DNA from: Epiperipatus broadwayi
Lineage: Eukaryota > Onychophora > Udeonychophora > Euonychophora > Peripatidae
Assembly (NCBI GenBank): GCA_028023455.1
Contig: JAQFVV010012416.1
Location: forward strand, 9,059,967 to 9,123,966
Direction of reading: 5' to 3'
DNA length: 64,000 nt
In this document: positions 33,905 to 47,400 of the stretch, piece by piece
How the letters are laid out: every line of letters starts with the position of its first letter
Position numbering within the stretch: position 1 is the first letter of the stretch
Notes under the pieces: generated by a model
Told to the model about the DNA's origin: nothing
What the model saw: only the letters and a program-made list of their open reading frames with translations
Database searches by the model: none
Program-made: the position numbers and the translations under genes

Positions 33905-34075
33905 TATGAGATGATGAGCTGGACCAACTGATGAGTGATGGTTCAGCATGAAATAGATATATTGGAGATCATTTATCTTTTTCACATGTGTGTGATCACG
34001 TGTATTGATTGTATGAGATAGATTGGATAGCTAAATGAACTTTAAAGTCTGGGTTCAAATCCCCTATAATTATAT
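33905..34075 (+). repeat. SINE-like repeat, copy 4
   Basis: GAGATGATGAGCTGGACCAA, CTGATGAGTGATGGTTCAGC, ATTTATCTTTTTCACATGTG, GTATGAGATAGATTGGATAG, AAAGTCTGGGTTCAAATCCC. It is the best copy, with TA microsatellites at both ends. It starts with CTGATGAGT, but no hammerhead core follows. Confidence 0.75.
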
Positions 34076-37000
34076 ATATATATATATGCACACACACAAA
34101 TAATCTCATAGCATAACAGAAAGCATCTCATGACATACTGGTATGTCATAGCATAATTACAGAATAACACAATATTCTAAAAACTAAAAATATTTGAGAA
34201 ACAAATTTAACAATATATAAACATTATTATGAAGTGAACTGATTATTATTGCAGAATTATAAAGATATAAATAAAGAAATGATATTGAAACTAGCACTGC
34301 ATACATATACTATGAAAGAAATACAAATAATTAAGAATTATTCGTAGAATACCTAGCAGGGATAACAGCTTTGAAGCATAGTGATTACTACATTTGATTG
34401 CTATGTCCATTATATGACATTCAAATCTGAGCTGAGTTTTAAATTTGGAAATTTTTTTCCATATTTTTCAAATAACCAAACTATAAGCAACCCACCTGGA
34501 CATCCTATTATTGGTCAGTAAATGAATTCTTAGCCAACCTAATGAGTAATGTTTTCACATTCCATGGTGTTTTAATGAAGAGCCATTGGAAAAAATTTCA
34601 CACTGCAGAAGAGTATTTACAGATTGGTATACCATTTTACCATAAATAGTTTAATAAGATATACCAAAAATGTGTATCATAAAGACTTCGTAAACACAGA
34701 GCCATAATAGGTAAAATGTCTAAGATGGTGATTGATTGGAAAGGGAGGGGGTAATGCCATTAAATTGAGCAAAATTATTTTAACCATAGGCATACAAAAT
34801 TGACTAATTTATTGTGTTTGGGGCCAATCCCTTATTTTCAGTTTGCTGTTGATAAGAAAAGAGGGATATCAAAAAAGTGCAATTCTGCATATGTATATAT
34901 GAGATGGTATTTTCCGCCATCTCATATGTAAGTAGATTGTTATTTTACAGTTTTGGGGATTCCAATTATTTTATAAGCAAGGTAGGATTAAAATATATTA
35001 AATTTGAAAATTATAGAATGTGTGTATTTGTGTACGTAACTACTTTTACAAAATTTTATCTTTCTAAGGAATCAAGCTTACAAGTTTGATTTTTTTTTTC
35101 TATCTGATAATTGTATTGGCAAAATACTTCGTTCTTTAAGCACATAGTTTCTTTTATATTTATGTGTTTTAATTACTAATTGTAAAGAAAAAAAAAGGAA
35201 ACGAAGAAAGGAAGTAAACTTTGTAAGTCAAGCTCTATTGTTGGGGGTTAAAGTAGATACAAAAATTGATAATGAAAAAAAAAAAAGAATCATAAAGAAG
35301 TCACTATTGTGTCTTGGTGTAATCATGCAGGACATTTTAAAGAAAATAAATTTTTAAAAAAAAAAATTCAAGAGCCCAAGTATGAAGCAAAAGAATAAAG
35401 ACTTTCATCTAAGACAATTTCCAAAAATAGCCTAAAGTGTGAAACCAAATTAAATGCAAAAATAATTGGAAGTGAAAGGAGTGTGAAATAAAAATCAAAA
35501 AAATGAATAGACTATAAATTGGAAAAACTTTTTTTTTTTGAGAAGAAATTAATTTAGAGGAAGTAGAGTCATGAAGAGCAGCTAAAAAAAGAAAAGAAAA
35601 GAAAACTAAAATGTTGTCTGGCTAGAGTCTTTCGAAATCTCTCTGGGTGGGGATATTCTTCCCTACTGCTTTCCCTAACTGTCGTTGAGGAATTTATTGT
35701 ACGTAGAATGATGGAGGCCAAGAAGTTAGTCGAGGCCGTAATAGGTAAAAGAAAAAAATCAGCCAAATTGTTGCCAGGACTTAACAAGTAGAAAAATGAA
35801 TTCAAACCTGGATCAGTGCAACAGGAAATAATGGAAGCATTCTGTTAGCCGTATATTCATTTGAATCAGATGACTGATGCCAACTTTGTTATCTTAGAAA
35901 GTGCGGTAAAGAAAATGGGTAAATATAAACTGTTGACTTGAAACTATTGAACTTTATTATGTTTAATTCCCAAGTTTCAATTAATGATTCTGTTTAAATG
36001 TAATGATCTATAAGCCAGGGTATAATCTCTCAACAATAGAGGGTGTTGTGTATTTAAATATCTGATTTATATATTTGAAGCTAGGATGATTGTCATGTTT
36101 AACATTTCACTTTATTATTAACTTTCTTTGTGTAATCTTTATGATTATATGATGTGTGGGTGTATGCCAGGAGTTTGGTTCAGACTGATCTTAAGTAAGG
36201 TGCGGAATAGTAAAATTTAATTAGAAATGTAAAGGGATAATGCGGCCATAAAGACACAAAGATACTTGTGGTCATATTATTGTCTTTAGTTAAAATTGAA
36301 TAATATTTTAAGTCATGGTAGAGGTTTTGACTGTAGCAAAATAAGCTGCTCACTAAAATTTATACACTTGTTATTAGCAATCTTATTTGGGTGAAGTTCC
36401 AATGGGAAACTTGGATCAGCATTAATCCATAGGTTGTTGCTGAGCATATATCCTCAGGTAAAAACAAGATATCAATGCTATTTAATGTATGTTACATAGC
36501 AGGAATAGGAAAGGAAGCTAATTAGGAAACCAATTTAAAGATCATGTTTGAATTCACATTGAGCGTGCATACTATGAAAGGCTTAATAAAGGTTATTCTT
36601 AAATAAAATTTTCTTGTGTATTTATCTGAATTCACTTAGGTTATTTTCAATCAATATATTCTGGTTATAGAATGTTGCCAAAAGTGTATTTGTGTGGCAT
36701 AAGTTACTTTGGGTTTAATAACCATATTACAAACTAAATAAACAAATACTATGACCTGGGAAGAATTGTCTCGGTCTAGTGCTAGGCAGTCCACCTAGTG
36801 GCGCCCTTGTACAGGTTATTCAATCTGGGTGATTGTCAAGAGAAATTGAGTAAACAATCATTTTGTACCACCACAATATGTATATATATATGTTTGTAAC
36901 TATTTTATAAAAACTTCCACGTATGTGTTTAAAATACTTTGTGAGTTTGAATGAAAACTTTTCCAGTAGAGTATATTGTCAATGAAATAAAACAGTATTA

Positions 37001-37124
37001 TAGAAAAAAATTAAATAAAAAAGTTAATAATATATTGCTGTAACTGTAAAATATACATTTTCAGATTTTTATTTTCCTCAAATTATAAAAAACCTAATAA
37101 CATGAATGAAGAATAAGAATTAAA

Positions 37125-37262
37125 ACAGGCAAAATTCTCCATATAGTAGTGCCACTCAGTGCAAGCCAGAGTAATCAATGGATGCCAGAAGGCACTATGG
37201 AGAGTTTTACCTGTTTTAACAACAGTTATGAGCAAGCATAAGAAATGATAATCATGCGATGA
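37125..37262. repeat. Foldback family copy, short hairpin
   Basis: AAAACAGGCAAAATTCTCCA, GTGCCACTCAGTGCAAGCC, ATCAATGGATGCCAGAAGG joins CACTATGGAGAGTTTTACC and TGTTTTAACAACAGTTATGA, ending GATAATCATGCGATG. The outer terminus is well preserved. Confidence 0.85.
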
Positions 37263-38977
37263 ATGAAGAATTTAAATTAAAAAATATCAACACTATTTGA
37301 AAAAGCTTACTGGAAGAAAAAATTATTTAAATCTCCTCAATCAATAATCTTTGAGAAAGAAAATAGTAAGAATGGAGAATAGAAAATGCTTTGTGATCAC
37401 TTGGAAATATTATAACACATTTTAGTTTAATTTTTTCTATAAATCTTGTATTTTATTGCAACAATAAGTACTTTAATGTAAGTTTTTGATCAGGTCACAT
37501 GGCATACCAGAGAAATAGAAATGATTTTTTTCTCTTTCAGGCATTTGGCAAGTCTGATAAAGACCCTTTTAAATTATATACAAATAATTTCCCATCAACT
37601 ACTCTTAAATAATCTTTTATAAATCATCAAAATATTCAAATTTTATTTTTTATTATTAAAAAATGTCTATTATTTATACAAAAATTATTAATTAAAAATT
37701 GATATTCAACCATAATAACATTTTTAAATAAATGGAATATTTTGGTAGGAATAGACATCTTTATAAATCAAACTCTAATACAATCAGTTAAAAAACTTAA
37801 AAGAAGTTACAATCTATACAAAACCCGTAATTTGTATAAGCATGAATTAAACCATTTTAATTATTTCATTAAACCACACATTTAAAAATTGATATTTAAA
37901 GAATATGAATATGGATGTATCATAACTTTACAAATAAGAGATTGAACAACAACATTATGGAAACCATCAAAACATCACAAAACATACTACTGTATGAGAG
38001 TTTGGCATTCTTATTAACATTATGGAAAAAGAAGGCATGAATTATTAGAATTAATGAAAAATATTAAAGGCAAATGATTCAGGGCCCCAATACTTTTTCA
38101 TTCTAAAGAAATGGAAGATTATTATACAGATATAATTATCACATGACATTATAATGCTAGAATTAGACAATGTTAAAAGATGAAAGTACAGGGGAGAAAT
38201 TTGATATATAGATAGAAATGGAAAATCATAAATTAATATGAGTTGTAAAATTTTCAGAGAGGAAAGAACAAACTGTACACTGAGAAAGGGCAAAGCTAGA
38301 AACTGAACTGGGATAAATATTAAATCGAACTATCATTTGGTATTCCCTGATAGTTCAAACTTCCAATGAATAGAGCTAGTCTACGAAGGAGAAATGCTCT
38401 TGTTAAATTAATAATATTACCAAGATAAGTTGTTGAGCTGGTATTAGCATTTCTAGCCAGCTACTAAAATGTATAGTCACTGACCTAGTGATAGACCTAT
38501 ACAAGCAGACTGGTTTGAGTTCAAACCCTTAAGGCTTTTGAATTTCAAACTAATAATATATATACATTTATAACAAACACTTTTATTAATTGGATAATAA
38601 AAACTACAGATAATTGTTTCTTCAAGCATAATTGGGGTTTTTATCATGGCAAGGTAAGAAATTAATTAATTCAATCTCTTGTTATAATAACTAGGCATTT
38701 ATTTCAAGTTAAATATAAAAAAAATTCAATCATGACTGAAGAAATTATTATTTTTAGAGTTTTTAATACCCAATAAATAAAAGCATTTATTATAAAAAAA
38801 TTTATAAGTATATATATTGTTTTTTAGTTTTTAGCATTGTATATTTTTGTTATTATTTAAAACTTCAGCTTAATATTTGAAAGTAAAGATCATACTATTA
38901 AAAATAGTTGACAATATAATTTTGTTTACAAGAACAGAAAAAAAAAAATCAAGTTTTACAAACAAACAAAAAAAATT

Positions 38978-39060
38978 CTTTTACTTTTTAAATAAGGAAA
39001 TTTTTAAGATCAAGATTGCTTTTACTTTTTAAAAAAGGAAACTTATAAAATCAAGATTTG
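38978..39060. repeat. Tandem duplication, 41-bp period
   Basis: CTTTTACTTTTTAAATAAGG AAA..AGATCAAGATTG is repeated once with small changes (CTTTTACTTTTTAAAAAAGG...AAATCAAGATTT). Confidence 0.7.
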
Positions 39061-42059
39061 TTTTTATTTCAATTTTAAAGAATTCTAAAAATCTTTTTGA
39101 TATAAAATTTTTTAATATATGTAACGCTCTCTCACACACAATACTGAAAACTTATTAAACTGATATCAACTTATTTGAAATTTTCTAGCAATGTATTTGA
39201 AATTTAATCCACCAAAGAAATTAAGCAACTTATCTAAAATATTTTGTTAATATATTGAATTGTCAATGAAAAATTTCAGTGAATTCTATTGGATATAAAT
39301 ATAGTAAACCTCAATTTTAAAATTAAGATAGTTAAAAATATTTTTAATGGAAGCTTTTCTAAAATATACATATATCACAATCTTGTATGTATTACTGACA
39401 ACTTATTGAAATGCTATGAATGTATTTGAAATGCGACTTCAACATATTTGAAATTTCATTCACCAACTCCTTTGGATTTCAAAAATTAAGGAACCTATCT
39501 AAGATATTTTAGTGTCATATGCAGTGATTTATAACAAATGTACAAAAATTGAACAAATTATATTGAATATAAATATATTAAATTTTAAATTTCAAAACAT
39601 TTACTAATACAAACAAACCAATAAAATTTGTAACTTAAATTATTAAAAAATCAAACATCAAAAATATTGATGTGAAGATACGGAATAAAATAACTACAAT
39701 TTGATAACCATTAATATTTTACCTTAAAATAAATGGTGTTAGATTATTATGAGATAAGTTCTTGTTAATATAGTAAGCTTTGAGAATCAAATGATGTTGA
39801 GTTGATTAATTTGTAAATTATAAATTCTTTTGTTGTGCCATGAAAATAATCAAAGATTATCAGAAAATAAGTATTTCAAGATAGAAATGTTCTTAACAGT
39901 TTTGAAACAGAAAATGGCTATTAATGAGATGGAATATATTACGTGTTAATGCAAAGTTAGAGAGACTAACTCTCAAAACAACACCAATAAATTTAAGCTA
40001 AATATTTTAAAACATTGATAGACTGTGGTGATGTGTACAAAATAAATGAAATCAATAAAAAAATGAAATACTCTATTAAAACAAATATACATGACTATGA
40101 TCTAGTGTTTAGTGATTACTCAAGCTTACAGTAGATGGCTCTGGAGAAGAATGAACAGAACTGCACTTAAGAAATTAAAAAAAAAAAAAGTACCTAAGAG
40201 TAAATTTTCTTCTGGGATGAGATAATATATGCAGAAAAGAAAGAATATAAAAATATTTAAAATCATCCATTTAGAAAAAAACAACTAAATATTTAGAATT
40301 CTTAAAGTAGTATAAAAAAGAATTGATGATAAAAGAAAATATGGTTTGAAATAATAAAGAAAGTTATAATAAAAAAGTCTTAAACAGATATAAAAGAAAG
40401 AAAAATAATTTCAGGAATAAAAGAAGAGATGGTATAGTAACAAAAAAAGAATATTACTATGATGTGTGAATGAATTCCATAAGAACTTATATATTAAAAA
40501 TCAATAAAATAAAATAGTCCATAAAAAACAACAACATTTAAAATTATACACACTTCTAAATAAAAATTTGAGCCCTGCAATTAATCTTATGAAAAATGAA
40601 AAAACTTTAGGAAATGATTAAATCAATGTAAATATATAAAAAAAGAAAATGGCTGAAGTGATGGAAAAATTATTAGCAATATTATACATCAAACATCTAA
40701 GTGAAAAAATATAGGACACAACACTTCTTAATTCATTTTTTTGCTTTTTAAATCTTGTTTTATATTGTCTGAAGTCACATTATAAATAACTAAATACTTT
40801 ATTAGTTTCCTACATATTTACCATTTTCATATGGTCATTGTCAAGGTTACGTAAAATACGCAAAAAATAAAATACTTATTTTTATTTATTAAACATACAC
40901 TTAATTCTATCTTTTCTGTTCTTGTAATTTATATCTTAATTTTAAAACATCTAATTTTTAATTCTTATTTTTACATATGATATTTATCAAAATCATTGCA
41001 AAACATTTATATAACAGTTTGAACATAAGCCAGTACAAAAAACAACTGGATTTAAAAGTGGTCATAAATTAATAATTCCAAATATTAAGTCAAAGTTATG
41101 GGAAAGATCACCTGGAGGTGACCTTTCTCTAAAGATCTATAAAGTAAAAAAAAATATTTGATTTTATACAAATTTTCTTCTATAGTGAGTAATATAAACA
41201 CAGAATATTGCCAAATTTTAAAAACTATTTATTAGAAGGGAAATGATTAGATTCTGTGATTACATTAAAAAAGATTACATTAGTAAAGATATATAATAAT
41301 AATATCATGTTGTCAAATATTCCATAGTATTTTATGAAAAATATTTTAAGCATTAAAATGAGGAAAAAAGAAATAAAATAAACTGGAGATTACTTAAATC
41401 ATGTAGATTTTGCAGACGTTTTTAAAACAAACTGTAAGAATATTAAGAGAGCATCATATTTCAACAATGAAGTAAAATTAAAAATAAATCAGATAATGTT
41501 CAATGAACTTTCCAAAAATAAAATTAAAGGTTAATAGTAATAAAGTAGAAGAATTAAATATCTTGGTCAAAAGATTAATATAGATAGAAACTATTAATTT
41601 TATCATTAATTTTTGAAGGAATATATAAAAGGATTTTAATGCATTTTATGGGTACTTAATTATCAATCTGAAACTTTAACTCTAAATAAATGAGGAATGT
41701 GGACTCTGTAGAGAATACAGTCAAATAGTAAAAAAGGTATGTTACAATTAAAAAAAAAAGTATGAAGGTAAAATATATAATTGAGAGAATTAACAGATCA
41801 ATGAAAAAATTAAGATGCTGAAACAAAGAGATGTTACATGAATAGATAAAAAAAAATCTGCTGTAGTAATTCTATAAAAAAGAAAGAATATAATAGAAAA
41901 ATTTGATTAAACTCAGAACTTCATTCTGCAATGGAGTGACACAGGTAGAAAATAATGATGATAATATAATTATGAAATCCGTAATAAATTATAAATAACT
42001 CTGACTACAATTAGCTTATAAAAATTCTTACAGTTAGCGTACAAAAGTAAGATTAAATT

Positions 42060-42200
42060 AGCAGTAGCAAACTCTCTATACAGTACTGCCACACAAAGCA
42101 AGCCTTAGTAATCAATAGATGCAGGAAGGTTTGTGCATAAAATCCCCATCTAGTGCCTATTCACCCAATATCCCTACAACTGATGGTGATCATAATGATT
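42060..42200. repeat. Foldback family left arm
   Basis: AAACTCTCTATACAGTACTG, GCAAGCCTTAGTAATCAATA, TTTGTGCATAAAATCCCCAT, GTGCCTATTCACCCAATATC, then GATGGTGATCATAATG. The right arm is absent. Confidence 0.75.
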
Positions 42201-43883
42201 AAATTAATTAATACATTGAGATAAAAACTAATTTTAAAAAATGTATTTATATTTTTAAAAATTTTAATGAAATTTATCTTGTCTAGAATTATATTGGTCA
42301 AAAAATTCTGTGATAGATTTATTTTTTAAACAAAAATCTGACTAAAAAAAAATCAATAAAATAAATTTGATGTACAATACACAAAAACGATGATATCACA
42401 AAAATGTGTTGAAAAATTAAGTATGCATACAACTATAATATGTTTGTCCCAATAATAAGCAAATAATAGAAGTCAGAAATTATTTCAAACTGAACTTACT
42501 ATGACATCAAAGATATGTTTAATGATGTATGCACAATTAATGTAGCCAATTATAAGCAAAACATCAACATGTATAACTCTGGGATCAACCTAATATAGAA
42601 ATTAACTTTATGAAAGATAAAACTATCTATCATAAACTTCGCTGAATTTTGTGCATATTGCCCTGATAGGTACAATATATCTGAATAACAAATGGAACTA
42701 CTAATTTGATCGGAATTGTTGTTAACATAGAGGTATTCTGAAGAATATGGAACTCATCTGGATAATGATTATTCATTGGCTAACATCAGCAGAAGTCATA
42801 AGATCTTGCGATATTAATGCCTGACATTAGCAAACACAATGACTCTTCTTACAAATGCAATGATAATTGGTCTACAATTCCTCAGCTGCATTCTCTCTAT
42901 ATATTCATAGAGATGAATATGTTATTTCAAATACATTAAAATTCCAAATTATTTACACAATTTAATCGTATAAAGAGCATATATACATTTATAATGCAAC
43001 CTTAAATCTTAAGAAATAAAATAATGTCAAGATGAAAACGGTAATAGTAAACTACAACCTATGATGATTAGTTATTATTCCCTATTCATAGCATCCTAGA
43101 GTCTAAATTCCATCTTATTCAGACAGATAAAACATACATCCTGCATATAGATATGCAAGTTATATCAAATGGATTACATATTATCAAATATTTAAGAAGT
43201 ACCATATGAAAAACTATTTTTCCCATTAAGATTATTTGATGCCTATCATCACTCCAATAATTTATTTCTAGGTAATACTAGCATGAATAAAATCAATAAT
43301 GGCTTCTATAAAACAAACACTAAACTTTATCTGATAGATTGACATATTTAAAAATCTTATAAAAAACTTTATATACACATTTTACAGTTCATATAAAATT
43401 GATTTTAAAGTTCCTACAGCTAGTATATAAAGGATATCATTAAAATATATAATTTCTATTCTAAGGCCAACCAGCAGCCACCTATAAATCGTTTATATTT
43501 TTCAAACTAATGATTTGAGATGTTTGAAAACTTAAGGTTTTGAATCCGTGTCAACTTATTTGTCTAGCTATATAAACTATATTAGAGATTTAGTTAATAT
43601 TACTATCTGGCATTATAAATGCTTATATAAATACTCTTAAGTAGAATTATAGCGCACCTTACTGCTGACAATGTAGGTGTGTGTATGTATATAAATAATG
43701 TAGTCACTTTATTTATTTTTCCAATGCACAAACATAAAAAATACATATATTAATAATTAAACAATTTACTGTTAAACAAAAAAAATATTTAACTATTTAC
43801 ATTTTAAATATAATTAAAAAAAAACAAATGAAAACATTCATGCAGATAAAGCTAGTACAGACACAACTACTATAGGAACTTGC

Positions 43884-43964
43884 CTGCTGGCTCAGTGGAG
43901 GAACTAGAATGGCTACCTGGTGAATTGAGGCTGGACCAGGAAGGAGCATGCTCAGAAGGCCATC
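43884..43964 (-). CDS. Candidate alternative MADD exon with GC-AG donor
   Basis: A GC-richer island inside a 21.8-kb AT-rich intron. A polypyrimidine tract and ACAG acceptor precede 43964. The open segment encodes WPSEHAPSWSSLNSPGSHSS and SSTEPA in phase 1 to phase 1, so it can be skipped or included without a frameshift between exons D and E. Two donors are possible: GTAGCC after 43917 (48-nt exon) or the strong GC-type site CAG|GCAAGT after 43884 (81-nt exon). The Ser- and Pro-rich composition suits the MADD linker, which is alternatively spliced in vertebrates. I found no remembered homologue for this peptide, so it remains a prediction from splice signals, frame and composition. Confidence 0.6.
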
Positions 43965-44299
43965 CTGTACATAAGGAAGGTGCAAAGAAGAGAAGCGAGA
44001 AACAACACTCAGTACCAAAGCACACAATGCAAATAACTTTCTTCATAATCATTTCTCCCAATGGCAAATATAAGATGTAACAATATTCTTATATATCTTT
44101 AAATTAAATCTTGACTTCTGTTAATAATTAGCTTGAAAAAAAACTGACTTATAAAAGTTATAATAAAAGAATCACGTGCCAACAAAATTTGTAATCACTA
44201 TTAATAAAGTATAATGTTTATTTGAGCTTTTAATTAAAATTTTGTAATAATTTGAATTTTGGTACATCAATCATGTAGTAATAGTTATAAAGTGTAAGC

Positions 44300-44457
44300 T
44301 ATTTAAAGCATTTTTACAAAATACTACATAAATTAATTGTCTGTCTTAGAAACAGGTTAAGGATGAGCATATTATATAATCTTATTTAAAGCATTTTTAT
44401 AAAATGCTATATAAATGAATTGTCTGTCGCAGAAACAGATTAAGTATGAGCATATTA
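44300..44457. repeat. Tandem duplication, 83-bp period
   Basis: Two copies of TATTTAAAGCATTTTTA.AA ... TTGTCTGTC..AGAAACAG.T ... GAGCATATTAT start at 44300 and 44383. Confidence 0.9.
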
Positions 44458-46034
44458 TAAATCCCCCCCCCCCTCATTTATATAAAAAAAATAATAACAA
44501 CAAAAGCAATTTTTTTTTTACATAATCTGCATCAAACATAAGTCACTTTGGATGCTTTCTGTTATAGTTCAATGTGTAATAAAAAGCTAATAATACTATA
44601 CATTAGGATAGTCAAAGTTACATAAAAACAAAATAAGCTGATATACTCTTTACTAAAAATCTCTTTTGTATGCAATATATGTAATACATAATATTCAATC
44701 CTATCTAATGCTAAACTGGTAATTATAAATCAAATAAAAATGCAAAAAAACTCTACACAAAAATATTTTCAAATGGAAATACAAAAAACAACAACACATT
44801 TTTCTTAAGTAAATTTTCAAAACTATTCATAATATAAATAAAAACATACTATAAAATATTCTATAATCCAAATGTACTTCCACCTATCTTTTAAGCTAAA
44901 AAAAAAAGATTTCAAAAGATTGATAGTTTTAGCTTTATATTTATTAATCAAAAAAATCTTTTATAACATTTTTCTCATCGTAATATCATTGGAAAAGAAA
45001 ATCTTTGCCTGATCAAACAATATTCCACAACCAGTATTACATTCATACTAATATCAAGCTGCCGTAAGATATTTATTCTGAATTCTGCTTATATCAGAGC
45101 CAAATCCTTTATTTAAAAAAAAATCGGAATATTTTTTAAGTATAACTGTGACAATTTTTTTAAAATTGATATATCCATAAAAATTCACTTTCTTCTACGA
45201 AGGATTTGTTTTTGATATATGTTTTTTTTTTTTTTAAAAAAAATCGATTTCAACCATTTCTGTAATAAGCATATATGTATTAATAATAAAATAGTCAAAA
45301 AATTGACATAAAATCTTTCAAGCCTAAATTACTGAATGCATCCTTGAATATATAATAAAGTTTGATTACTGCTTCAGAATAATTATGAAGAAAGTCATTC
45401 TTACATTTTAAAGACATAATAAAGGGATAACAAAATACTTTCACAGTATAAAACTAATATAAACTACTGCTAAATCTAAATATTAATATTATAAAATCAA
45501 GTGATTTTGAATGAAAGAAGCAAAAAACAAAAACAGACACAAAACAAATCTATCATCAGTAAATAGAAATTTTTCCTACACTTATATTTCAATAATTTTA
45601 TAAATACTATGATAAAATTCTAAAATACAAATAAATATGATTCAAATCTTTATTACAAAATCACTTAACATCTAAAGAAATAGAATTTACAATACATATT
45701 AGCAATAATTTATTTATTAAATTATAAATAAATAATTATCTTCTTTTTTATTTTCAAAGTTGACCCATTAATTCCAATATATAAAAAATATTCCTCATAC
45801 TTATTTTATTTCCAAATCTATGAACCAAATTTCTTTGCATTCAAATATACATATATATCATCTTATAATTCTATCTACATTTCAACTAAATTCTATGGCC
45901 ATTTTCAAAGACAATTTCTAATTGTTCACTTCACTGGTGTGAAAATAATTATATAAATAGAAATGAAAAACATCCCAGAATATGATTAATATTATATGAA
46001 CATTAACATATAGAAATTTGATTCATAGAATAAA

Positions 46035-46125
46035 ATATAGGAGATTTGAACATAGACTTTTCAAGCACCCCTTCAACTACCCACACTATCTCATACCACT
46101 GTTACACATGAAAAAGATTTTTTTT
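46035..46125 (-). repeat. SINE-like repeat, copy 5
   Basis: Plus strand: GGAGATTTGAACATAGACTT, TTCAAGCACCCCTTCAACTA, CACACTATCTCATACCACTG, CACATGAAAAAGAT; truncated. Confidence 0.6.
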
Positions 46126-46409
46126 AAAAAATGAATATATGATTATAATTTTTATTTCTTAGATTATAAATAAAGAAATTGTTGTACTATATATATTTCT
46201 TTACTATTTATTTTTGAAAAATTTACTAATAAAAATACTACCAAACCAATAAGAACAGTAAAAAATTATATATTTTTTATTTACAATTTGAAGCTTCCTT
46301 AAACACTTTTACAATTAATATTTTGCAATGGAGAATCAGATATACAAGTAGTTGAATGGGGATTTACAAAGTATTTTACTTAAATAATTAAATTGTTACT
46401 AATTTTCTT

Positions 46410-46775
46410 CTTTCCTGAGCCAATGTAATACTGTAAAAATGAAAATACACGCAGAAAAGGTAGTTTTTTAATAATATTTAGCTTTAATACTGCCTAGCAT
46501 GCTTTCAATATATTTTTACTGTATCATATTCATGGCATATAGTGGTGTGATCAAATGGTTCTTTATATCAATGTTTAATTAACTGTTCATGTATTTTAAA
46601 TTAAAATTGAATACGTGAATAATTAATTAAGCATGGATATAAAGAATCATTTAATCACACCTCTATATGCCATGAATATGATATAGCAAAAATATATTGA
46701 AAACATGCTAGGCAATAATAAAGCTAAATATTAAAAAACTACCTGTGTGTGTTTTCATTTTACCAGATATTAAAT
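46410..46775. mobile_element. Long-TIR MITE, family 2, copy 2
   Basis: Left arm GAGCCAATGTAATACTGTAA, ACTGCCTAGCATGCTTTCAA, CATATTCATGGCATATAGTG. Right arm GGTGTGATTAAATG-type complement, CTATATGCCATGAATATGAT, TTGAAAACATGCTAGGC, TTTTCATTTTACCAGATATT. The arms continue inward as a second inverted pair (GGTTCTTTATATC / GATATAAAGAATC). No coding sequence. Confidence 0.85.
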
Positions 46776-47089
46776 AATTAAAATATATACATAAGAAACG
46801 TTATTAACTCAGAAAGTAAATTTTCCAGAACTTTTGCACTGTTTATTTATTTTTTGTTTCAAATATGTACAAGGGTTGGATGAAATGAAGTAAACTATTT
46901 CTATTATATATGAAAGATAATTCTACCATAATTGAACAGTGTTTAGAAAATTATTAAACCATGTGCCTTGTTGAAAAGACTAGAATTCGATAAGAAATGC
47001 TGCACGATATTGATCTTTCACTTACTTGTTAAGAAAGGCTAATGGTTCAGTAACATTAAATCAGATAGTTTAAGAAGTCATAGAAAATG

Positions 47090-47400
47090 TATAACAACAT
47101 CATTCTCATGTTATTGAAAACAATACAGCATTTCATAATTGTATTTGGAAATATGGTCTTTTTCTACATGTCTCTAAAATCTTTTCATGCAGAAAGTCAA
47201 ATAACTTACTTCACAGAATGCTTTAAAATAGAAAAATTCAAATGATAATCACAGCAGATACAAAATGTCGTCCACAAAGTTTAATTCTCTCATTTACTTT
47301 ATTTAATATATTCATTAGTGAGTTTGCACAAATAAAATGCAGAAAATCAATGTATACTGATGACATTATCTTGACTTCATAAAATAAATTATTTCCAAAA
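47090..47400 (+). pseudogene. LINE reverse transcriptase fragment
   Basis: Plus-strand codons read FHNCIWKYGLFLHVSKIFSC, then RKSNNLL, and after a stop FTLFNIFISEFAQIKCRKSM followed by YTDDIILTS. These match the (V/I)W..GL, PQ..L.PTLFNIFISDLP and YADDIAL blocks of non-LTR reverse transcriptases, with the catalytic box changed to YTDD and stops and frameshifts present. It is a dead copy. Confidence 0.75.

Larger units (their letters stand above)
30677..43883. other. Intron between MADD exon E and the candidate exon
   Basis: Contains an antisense PLE remnant (31115-32480), a 71-bp palindrome (33365-33523), SINE-like copies (33.6 and 33.9 kb), possible LTR-retroelement remains (about 35.2-36.9 kb), a foldback copy (37125-37262), a small tandem repeat (38978-39060) and a foldback left arm (42060-42200). 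39100-42000 and 42200-43800 show no recognised gene. Confidence 0.6.

Noticed and set aside
36770-36840. tRNA gene near TGGCGCC
   Set aside because: No cloverleaf could be formed and no A/B box pair is present.
40780-40870. Possible further PLE repeat end with GAAAC-like motif
   Set aside because: The stem and GAAAC are not adjacent and the core is absent; too degenerate.
43797-44080. Other frames over the candidate exon
   Set aside because: Only the minus frame with WPSEHAPSW has matching splice sites and phase; the rest are shadows.
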